From Aporrectodea caliginosa (taxonomy: Eukaryota; Annelida; Clitellata; Crassiclitellata; Lumbricidae), in contig JACEVL010000420.1 of the NCBI GenBank assembly GCA_020284085.1, positions 688,501 through 752,500 of the forward strand: a stretch of DNA of 64,000 nt. Direction: 5' to 3'. Under the pieces are notes generated by a model. It was not told the DNA's origin. It ran no database searches and was given only the letters and a program-made list of their open reading frames with translations. Of this stretch, positions 56,800 through 64,000 are shown piece by piece (the stretch's first letter is position 1; the number at the start of each line of letters is the position of its first letter). The position numbers were made by a program, and so were the translations under genes.

Positions 56800-57205
56800 G
56801 GGAATTCATGAACGGTCCATCTGGAAACGTTAGTGACCTTCACATTCGAGATCCTGCTCCTCAGTCGAGCATCGATGTTCGGTTCGGTCCAAGAATAGCC
56901 TACATCGGCGAGCTCTGTGTTCCTGTATCAAGCCAGCCAGGTCGACGAACACTGCGCTCTTAAGCTCGTGCCACGTGGAGACCTGTTAGTCCCGCGCTCC
57001 CCTACTGTGATTAGCTCACACCGATCCATCTCATGTATTTGAACTTCTTCACGCAACAGTCTCCCACTTAAAATTAAAACTTTACCGACACAAATAGTTA
57101 AGAAAAGATTCTCAGCTCATGTTAAGACGCACATTTGTAAATCTATTTAGATAGCCGTGTACAGCGCCTTTGTGGTTCTTTCAACGCGCTAGGCCTATAT
57201 AAGAT
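56800..57205 (+). mobile_element. CR1-like LINE C-terminal fragment and 3' end
   Basis: One frame gives LVPRGDLLVPRSPTVISSHR, then NSLPLKIKTLPTQIVKKRF. The 3' end GTGTACAGCGCCTTTGTGG follows. It is 5'-truncated and stop-interrupted. Confidence 0.65.
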
Positions 57206-58365
57206 ACGTATTATATGGGCTACATACTTACGGTAGCCTACTTAAATCAAAGATCTTAGAGTCTAGAGATATCTTTGCTTAAATGGCGTGACACTCATCC
57301 AGATTAGCGTGCAGCAGAGACAGCTGGAACACTTTACTGAATACAATTCATTTTAAATTGAAAAGGTCGAAGCCATTTAGGAAAACGCGTAAAAATTTAC
57401 ATTGAAGAGTTGGTGTGACATTTTACAAGAAGCCAAGGCAGGCTAGGCTATCAGGTAGGCCTAGATAATTGTGACCCTAAAGTGGCCACTTAACCATACA
57501 AAGGTATTGAACTCGGTGCGTTTATCCCATTTGGTACTTCTACGCCTCAGCGGCCTGATCACGCGAAGACTGTCCACAACATAGATAAAAATAGTCCAGC
57601 AGACACAGAAAACACGAGGCTCATTTGCATATCATGAATATTTTGACAGCGTCAACTGCAATATAGCATATAAATAAGTCCTAGGTCTGCATTTTCCGAA
57701 CGGTAGACTTTATTAAACGGAATTTAAACCGCAAATTGAAATCGAAGATCCCACAAGACCGGAAGTTATTATATTTCCAAATTCATTTGTTTAAATTCGT
57801 AGGCCTAAAATAGTTCATCGATGAATAACACTTACATTCGTAGGCCTATTCAACTTCATAGGCCTATTAATAGGAGCCTGCATGTAGCCTACTGCCCTAC
57901 TTCTTGGCCCTATAGTCAAGTTTATAAAATAGCATACAGCAGCATATTCATTAGATGATACATGTAGATCAGAGTTTCCCAAAGTGTGTTCCGCGGAACC
58001 ATATAAGCTTAGGCCTATAGGGTTCAGTGAGGGGAATACAAAGTTCCGTTAAGAAATTGGATAAAAATGTTGTTTGCAATGGGTAGTCACATTAGAAATT
58101 AGACTCCGACGCGAGGACAATGGTTCCGTGGGAAAATTTCATTTAAAACAATGTCTAAATAATTATTAGGCTATAGCCTACAAAAAAGAATAATATTCAG
58201 TTATTTATTTACTACTGTGTCATTAATTAAACCGACATCGGTCTGCCCCGAAGGCGCTATAGGAGGCCTACTATACGTATACCATTAGGCCTATTCCCGC
58301 CTATATGTTTTGTTTAGATCGGGTAGTCCCGGAGTTGAGAACAGCAGCGTTAGCAACTGGCTCAG
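57206..58365. other. Gene-free stretch
   Basis: Rich in TAGGCCTA palindromes. CAGAGTTTCCCAAAGTGTG (57971) resembles one end of a hAT element, but no partner end was found. Confidence 0.35.
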
Positions 58366-58445
58366 TCGACTGAGTCGCTTAGTCGACTAAGTCGCTTAGG
58401 CTTATCGACTGACTTAACGACTTGATATCGACTTCTCGGGCAGTC
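58366..58445. repeat. Short island of the AAGTCGCTTAG motif
   Basis: CAGTCGACTGAGTCGCTTAG, GTCGACTAAGTCGCTTAGG and ATCGACTGACTTAACGACTT are variants of the 11-bp array unit at 27705-29470, in partly palindromic order. Confidence 0.6.
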
Positions 58446-59033
58446 AGGTACGTCTATTAGTTACCTAGCAATAAAGTGCATTTTAAGGCGCACTGTGCAG
58501 TCTGTAGAGTCTACTTACCGCGCGGTCATTTTCCGTGGTAGGCTATATGGCATATGGGCTCTAATCGGCTCTATACCGATCCAATATGGCATAAAGGGAA
58601 CATCATGGGTCCTATAAGAGCTCCGCTTCATGTGGGCATGCTTACACAGGAGACCGATGACTGTGAAATGTCAATGTGAATAATCGTGAAACGTGAAGAC
58701 GCATTTAAATGTTTGTAACAGGAATACGACATACGAACAAATCACAGGTAGGCCCTAGCATAGTTCGCCGAAATGGGCCCAAACACCGGATTTCTCTCAA
58801 AAGCGCAAATGGCCGCCTATTTTCCATAATTTCACAAAATTATTCTGTCAACTTTTCGGGCTTCATCTTTACTTGTAGCCTACCGCTGTTTCAAGGACCA
58901 ATATACCTAGCCGCTGTTTAAAGACACTGAAACAAACGTATTTTCAACACGACGTTTGCATCGAAGAGACGTCATTTTCTATTAGGCCTAAAGAAGTGCG
59001 TGACGTCAGGTAACGTGACAGAAAAATCTGACT
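58446..59033. other. Gene-free stretch
   Basis: Short frame 58709-58921 has no recognised relative. A TGACGTCA site occurs at 59000-59007. Confidence 0.35.
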
Positions 59034-59041
59034 GTTCGTAG

Positions 59042-59819
59042 CAGTGATTCCGTTAACGCCTGAATTCATTGAGTCATGGACGCATCACATCACAAATTTT
59101 GGAGTCCAAGCAAAATAGATAAGAGTCATGGACTCCACACCCATCTATTTTTGGAGTCCCATAGGACCATAGCAACTGTGAGAAATCCCATACTTAGTAT
59201 TATAGGCGACTAAGGCGAGGTTCTCGCCTTAGTCGCGAGGAGAACACATTGTTATGTTACCAATGTTATATTGTTAAATCATAAAATCACAAGAACTTTT
59301 TCTTCTAGATAACAGTTACAACTTAAATAGGATTTAGGAGTTTCAATTTACAACTTGAAAAAATAAATGTAATAGAATAGCCTAGAGTTAATTAGTATAG
59401 TACTACAACTTCTGCTGGTCTACAAATAGGGGCCTACGTATGCTTTCCGAGTGAAACTGACACATTATTTCATTCACTTTTTAAATCGTTGGCCCTAATG
59501 TACTTCACGACTCATAAGTATAGGCCTATGCATTTTACATTGTCTCACAACACGACACTATTATATCTAACATCTGTGACAGGAATCGATTGATGTTTTC
59601 ATTAAGTTCAATTTCAAACCTAGTAGGCTACTATTAGGGAAGAATTTAGAAGGTTACTAATTTAATGGTGTGAACTACCATTAAAAGTAGAGTATTACTT
59701 GAGACAAATCACCCAAACTACTGGGGAAAATCCTAAGACTACTGGGACAAATCCTAACAACTACTGGGACATTTGTCCAGCTTCACAAATTTGGAGTCCC
59801 GGACGCACGGGAATCACTG
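59042..59819. mobile_element. Non-autonomous hAT-like element, family 8 (CAGTGATTCC ends)
   Basis: Left end CAGTGATTCCGTTAACGCC, right end GGACGCACGGGAATCACTG. The flanking 8-mers GTTCGTAG (59034-59041) and GTTGGTAG (59820-59827) match at 7 of 8. TTTGGAGTCC occurs near both ends in inverted and direct copies. There is no coding capacity. Confidence 0.78.
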
Positions 59820-59954
59820 GTTGGTAGTAAAGTCTAACTATAGATTCCTTGGAAGTAAGTGTGCAGCTAGTAAAGTAAGTAAGTAGTACTATGTAGGCAG
59901 TAAGGTAGTAAATAAATAACTGCTGATATATAAAGTGAGGAAAATAAAGTGAAT

Positions 59955-60030
59955 AAAGTCGATTGCAGTCGATAGCTTAGCGACTGGTTGCGACTGGAGG
60001 GCTTAGCGACTGGCGCTGGCACCGGGGACT
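59955..60030. repeat. Short island of the AGTCG-TAGC motif
   Basis: AGTCGATAGCTTAGCGACTG and repeats of GCTTAGCGACTGG, shared with 34828-34855 and related to the 11-bp array. Confidence 0.55.
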
Positions 60031-60084
60031 AGGTCGGGGTACCGACAAACTTTTTCAGGTCAAAAGGGTTCCGTAGACGAAAAA

Positions 60085-60200
60085 GAATGTAGAAGTAAGT
60101 AAGTAAGGATAATATTCTTTATTTGACAACCAGCAAACGCACAGTAGCTTACAGAAGAAATAAATAATAGAAACATTTATGCAAAGTTACACAACATTCT
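60085..60200 (-). repeat. LINE 3' end with (ACTT)n tail, possible polyA signal for the DHCR7-like gene
   Basis: The plus strand GTAAGTAAGTAAGGATAATA then TTCTTTATTTGACAACC is the reverse of the 40620 3' end. On the minus strand it supplies AATAAA (60117-60122), about 425 bases after the DHCR7-like stop. Confidence 0.65.
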
Positions 60201-60546
60201 CGTAATAAAACTTCTGTTTGCAAAGGCATCAACTCTAAGTATACGGTGAGATCATGTGATCATCGGAAGCACTGCATTAGTTATTTCGGAATATCACGTT
60301 GAATAGGCCTATAATGATTATAGTATTTACATTAGTGTTACATTGCAGTCGGCTTTAATTGTAGGCGTTCATAACACAATAACGATTTTGCTAAGCTCAG
60401 ACAAACATTTTTCTAGCGTCAGATTGCAAATATGCTCAGACGTGCTCTTTAAAACAACTAAATTTGTCAGTGATTCTACACAGTAGTTATGAAGTGTTCT
60501 CATATGCCGAGAAATTTAAGGCATCAGAAAATCCACTAAATCATAT

Positions 60547-62112
60547 CTAGAATACGTAGGGGATAATTTTATACGGTACTAGACGCACGTATTCGTCCCA
60601 GTATTCGGAGTACTTCTTCTTACATACTAAATCGTCGCGATAAGTGCGATGAACGAGAAGCATGATGAGAATGATGAACCAGGTGTATGGAAGGAAGTTG
60701 TCGAACAGTGCTGGAACAGTCCAGATGAATGCCAGTGCCAGTTCCGGAACGTAGTGGAAGTGCCGAGCGATACCCCAGAATCCGCTCACCAATAGGAGAC
60801 TCTGACGCTTCTCGCCGTCCTCCAGCTGGTAGGTGGCGCGGATGACTTCCGGTCTGCTGCCCCAGATGACACAATTTCCGTCAGTACTTCGGACAACCTG
60901 TTTCTGTTGGTCGGCGGCGTAGTTGACGGCGCAGCTGGCCACTCCTAACAAGAGGATGACGGCGCTTGTGACTGGGCCAAGCTCGATCGGTTGTTCGACA
61001 AGGTACATGTTGACCGAGGCGTGAACACCAGGAACCCAGACCAGACAGCCCCAACAGATGTAGTAACCGGCCCGGTCGAGTTTGATGTCGATTGTGCGCA
61101 TGTAGCCGGACTCCCACCAGAAGAACTTGGTGATGTAAATGAGTTGAAGGGCAGCAGAGACGCAGGCACTGTCGACCAAATGACCGTGAAGCTCGTAACT
61201 CTTGAGGGTGTACACACAGACGAGCAGAGGCCAGACCGTCATGCCGAAGCGACAGTTTGTGAAGACCTTCACGTCTACTCCGAAGATGCGAGGGTACAGC
61301 TCCAGACCCCAGAAGTAGTCGAAGAGGGGATTGCCCGAGGACCCGCAATCCGTCGATGAAGGGCTCAGTCGACCCTTGACGTAGAGCAGAAGGCAGAAGG
61401 CAAAGCTGAGGGCGGTCATCGTGCCAAGAAACTCACCGAAATGGTCGTAGACGACGGTCGGCGATGGACATCCGGTCAGTTTAAGGACAGTGGTCAACAG
61501 GACGAAGGCGATCATCGTGATGACGTAGCAGGAGAATCCGTTGTCCTTGTAGACTGGGACATTTCCCTTCTGGGTGACTGGACCCTCGGTCCTTGGTCCT
61601 GGAACGATGACCATCAAGATCAATGACCAGACAACGAAGCCAATAATAACGAGCATTGACAGAGGACTAAAAACGCCGACGGTTGTCCAGAACTGGACGA
61701 AGAATTGGACCGGACCCTGATCGAAGACTCGACGGACGAACTCCAGGAGACTTCCGTTGCAGTGGGCACAAGTGTACCACAGAACCGGACCACAGTTTGG
61801 CGTGACGATGAGCAGGAAAGTCGGGATTAGGGTATAGTGGAGGTGATGGCCAAAAGTACCTAAAAAGCCACTGTTGTTATTATTGCCCTTATTACTGCTG
61901 TTGTTACTGTAGTGATGGCCGTTAGAGACGCCATTAGAGACGCCATTAGAGACGCCGTTAGAGACGCCGTTAGAGACACCGTTAGAGACGCCCTTAGAGA
62001 CGCCATTAGAGACGCCGTTGCTTGTTGATGAAGACGAAAGGCTGTGGTTGTTCGTCTGAGGCACTGGTGGACTGGAGCCTCCATTGACAACCAACGTGGT
62101 TTTTCGTTTCAT
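60547..62112 (-). CDS. DHCR7: Intronless DHCR7-like sterol reductase
   Basis: This 521-aa frame is a member of the ERG4/ERG24 sterol reductase family. These multi-pass ER membrane enzymes reduce sterol ring double bonds with NADPH, and DHCR7 makes cholesterol from 7-dehydrocholesterol. Residues 31-65 are a tandem SNGV/SKGV repeat (12-bp units), followed by Asn/Ser-rich sequence. From about residue 88 the family fold runs with many hydrophobic helices: PNCGPVLWY, GLELYPRIFG, FFWWESGYMRTIDIKLDRAG, the DGNCVIWGSRPEVI block, LLVSGFWGIARHFHYVPEL (439-458) and the C-terminal KYSEYWDEYVRLVPYKIIPY. FWG and the RTDG-type block point to DHCR7 rather than TM7SF2 or LBR. The usual NYVGDL is HYVPEL here, so substrate or cofactor use may differ. 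There are no introns, unlike vertebrate DHCR7, so it may be a retrocopy. Two decayed relatives lie nearby. Confidence 0.9.
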   Translation of the reverse strand: MKRKTTLVVNGGSSPPVPQTNNHSLSSSSTSNGVSNGVSKGVSNGVSNGVSNGVSNGVSNGVSNGHHYSNNSSNKGNNNNSGFLGTFGHHLHYTLIPTFLLIVTPNCGPVLWYTCAHCNGSLLEFVRRVFDQGPVQFFVQFWTTVGVFSPLSMLVIIGFVVWSLILMVIVPGPRTEGPVTQKGNVPVYKDNGFSCYVITMIAFVLLTTVLKLTGCPSPTVVYDHFGEFLGTMTALSFAFCLLLYVKGRLSPSSTDCGSSGNPLFDYFWGLELYPRIFGVDVKVFTNCRFGMTVWPLLVCVYTLKSYELHGHLVDSACVSAALQLIYITKFFWWESGYMRTIDIKLDRAGYYICWGCLVWVPGVHASVNMYLVEQPIELGPVTSAVILLLGVASCAVNYAADQQKQVVRSTDGNCVIWGSRPEVIRATYQLEDGEKRQSLLLVSGFWGIARHFHYVPELALAFIWTVPALFDNFLPYTWFIILIMLLVHRTYRDDLVCKKKYSEYWDEYVRLVPYKIIPYVF

Positions 62113-62114
62113 GG

Positions 62115-62200
62115 TTGAACTCGTAGCAGTGCCAGTCGAAAGCCTGGAAAAAGGATAAAGGAAACGTTAATCACCTTGTCGTTAAACAGCAACTTGCCAA
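62115..62200 (+). repeat. Dispersed LINE 3' end 'R1', copy 5, just upstream of the DHCR7-like start
   Basis: GTAGCAGTGCCAGTCGAAAG to CCTTGTCGTTAAACAGCAAC lies within about 10-20 bases of the ATG, antisense to the gene. It may be part of the 5' UTR or promoter. Confidence 0.6.
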
Positions 62201-62261
62201 ATTTATACGGAAATCGATTATTTGACAGGTTAACCGATTTACGGATTGCCCTATTGATTTA

Positions 62262-62330
62262 GTGACTGACTGACTGATTGATTGATTGATTGATTGATTG
62301 ATTCATTCATTCATTCATTCATTCATTCAT
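62262..62330. repeat. (GATT)n / (CATT)n microsatellite
   Basis: TGATTGATTGATT then CATTCATTCATTC, about 65 bp. Confidence 0.9.
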
Positions 62331-62673
62331 CCAGGGAGGATTCCCACGCATGGTAAACATATAGCGTTAAACGACAGGTTTATATAATGAGCCGATGAAA
62401 ATGTTTTCGACGATGCAAATGTTGAACACAGGTACATACAAAATGTATTTAGGCTACATGGCTTGCATGCTATAATTATCTTAAAATATGTATTATACAT
62501 CATATAAATTTTATATATTATATTGTACATATTGATGTGAACCTAGGTGAACTGAAGTCAGGTTAAAATGTCAGTTCGTTCTTCTGCTTAAGACAGACCA
62601 GACTGTTCGAATACAATTACCCGCATACATAATCTTCATAATTTATCAACTAGTGCCTCGCAATAGGTGTTGT

Positions 62674-63293
62674 TTTAGTTTTGCTTTACGTTTTAGTTTA
62701 AGTAATTATTAGTTTTACATGCTTGGTGTTTTAGTTATTATTAGTTTTAGTTGTTTCATCAAGTTTTAGTTTTAGTTAATAGAAACTGACACTTCCTCGT
62801 TACACTTTTAGTTCCAGCAGTTTTAGTTTTAGTTTCAGTTATTCGTTCACTGATATTTAGTCATGAACAATGTATATCAATTTACTGCAAATAGGCAATA
62901 GCAACCCTTATTCTTACAGTATGGCAACATGCCATGTATCATACATGATATAATTGCGTCCTTATAATTATTAATCTGGTAAAAGTTTCTTGTTGAGCGT
63001 TATGTGATACCCCAATTTTCGCCCCTATGTACAAAGACATTGAATATATTCAAGGATGCTAGGTTTTCGTTGTGTGCTTTCGTTAGGTTTTCGTTAGATG
63101 TTTTCGTTATTATTAGTTTTTGACTGTTTTTAGTTTCAGTTACCGTTTGTTGCCGGTTCTGCAAGTTTTAGTTATTATTACTTTGTTATCTCACCAAGTT
63201 TTCGTTTTAGTTTCAGTTAACTACAACTTTGAATTTTCGTTAACGAAGGTTTTCGTTTTAGTTTTCGTTAACGAGAACAACACTACTCTCAAT
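62674..63293. mobile_element. Probable hAT-like element rich in TTTTAGTT / TTTTCGTTAACGA motifs
   Basis: The right end, read inward, starts GTGTTGTTCTCGTTAACGAA and the left starts GTGTTGTTTTAGTTTTGC. Inside are many direct copies of GTTTTAGTT and TTTTCGTTA. No 8-bp duplication is clear, although CAATAG occurs on both sides. Confidence 0.45.
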
Positions 63294-63310
63294 AGTCCTC
63301 TCAGCATTTA

Positions 63311-63557
63311 CCATCAAGGTCAATGACCAGACCAAGATGCCAAGAATATAACGAGCGTTGGCAGAGGACTAAAGACGCCGACGGTCGTCCAGAGTTGGAC
63401 GAAAAATTGGAATGGACCCTGATCGAAGACTCGACGGACGAACTCCATTCCGTTGCAGTGGGCAAGTGTACCACAGAATCGAACCAAAGTTTGGCGTCAA
63501 GACGAGCAGGAAAGATGGGTAAAGGGTGCAGTGGAAGATATTCAGAAGCCAGCGACT
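63311..63557 (-). pseudogene. Decayed fragment of a DHCR7-like gene copy
   Basis: CAATGACCAGACC, GCAGAGGACTAAAGACGCCG and CCTGATCGAAGACTCGACGG align with 61611-61872 of the intact gene (residues of about 81-167), with substitutions, a 4-base deletion and other indels that break the frame. Orientation is the same as the intact gene. Confidence 0.82.
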
Positions 63558-64000
63558 ACATAATTATTGCCGCAGAACCGTTCTGTCGATTGGAGTTGGT
63601 TTTTGTATTACTTGTATCGTTGCTGCTGTGGTTCAGTTAGCCGTTGACAACGGTTGCTAAGGATGGAAACCAGTCTGTCTGTGATAGGGGACCACTGTTG
63701 GTCGCCAATAACGACCGCTTCAAGAAAACCAGATTAACTGATATATGCCTTAACTTACGAGATTCAAAATCTCCCATGCATGGAAACATAAGGTGATTTT
63801 TAACATTTTTGCAAACTGCCTCAAATAAAAACAATTAAATGAATAGAAATAAAATAAACCAGTCAGTAAATTATAATCATTTCAAACATTCTACAGGTAA
63901 GCACGCATTTGTAGTCCATGTGGTGCGTGTATAAAATGCGATAGAGGCAATCGTGTGTGAACGCCTTGCCTTTTAGATTGGTTACACAACATCTTGTAAA
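63558..64000. other. Gene-free right edge
   Basis: No recognisable feature. A/T-rich beyond 63750. Confidence 0.35.

Noticed and set aside
57969..58150. Complete hAT element
   Set aside because: Only one end (CAGAGTTTCCCAAAG) is visible. No inverse end or duplication was found.
61000..61400. Plus-strand and alternate-frame ORFs over the DHCR7-like gene
   Set aside because: They are shadows of the 521-codon minus-strand frame.
62115..62200. Retrocopy formed by fusion of the DHCR7-like mRNA to an R1 LINE tail
   Set aside because: R1 lies upstream and antisense to the gene, with its tail pointing away, so a simple 3' fusion does not fit.

Overview
This window is eukaryotic DNA, most likely from a marine invertebrate animal. 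It has spliced genes with GT-AG introns, low coding density, many microsatellites, a heavy load of non-LTR retrotransposon (LINE) and hAT-type DNA transposon remnants, and very frequent TAGGCCTA-like palindromes. The phylum cannot be fixed from the sequence. The stathmin, peptide-type GPCR and DHCR7-like reductase genes fit a bilaterian, and a deuterostome such as an echinoderm or hemichordate would be compatible.

Four genic loci can be supported, all on the minus strand. (1) The first coding exon of a class A peptide-type GPCR lies at 95-647, with two perfect CRE palindromes at its start. (2) A complete four-coding-exon stathmin gene lies at 33854-37487 and encodes 144 aa. (3) Three phase-compatible exons of a cyclic-nucleotide-binding-domain protein lie at 39970-42550. 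They carry an in-frame stop and a frameshift, and a roughly 2.5 kb array of a 25-bp satellite abuts the first of them. (4) An intronless 521-aa DHCR7-like sterol reductase lies at 60547-62112, flanked by two decayed fragments of related copies (56176-56402 and 63311-63557).

The rest is accessory DNA. Eight non-autonomous or decayed hAT-type elements have matching or near-matching 8-bp target-site duplications and inverted ends: 1307-1739, 6230-7069, 10475-10916, 17993-18289, 22292-23474, 36434-37201, 40824-41184 and 47145-47819. A ninth (59042-59819) has a 7/8 duplication, and a tenth (15452-15747) has lost one end. A Mutator-like MITE with a 9-bp duplication lies at 48526-49020, and another TIR element at 52462-53341. 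LINE remnants include many CR1-like C-terminal fragments, an R4/Dong-like fragment sitting between two (TAA)n tracts (3599-4362), and one LINE inserted into another with a 9-bp duplication (49606-51545).

Tandem repeats dominate several stretches: (AAT)n, (ACAT)n, (AATC)n, a 540-bp polypyrimidine tract (15840-16380), a 50-bp unit repeated four times (13706-13905), an 11-bp array of about 1.76 kb (27705-29470), a CTATTCTACC-like array (41600-42175) and the 25-bp satellite (42551-45083). No rRNA gene, true tRNA gene, CRISPR array or operon was seen. The protein genes do not form an evident pathway together; they are ordinary neighbours in a transposon-rich region.
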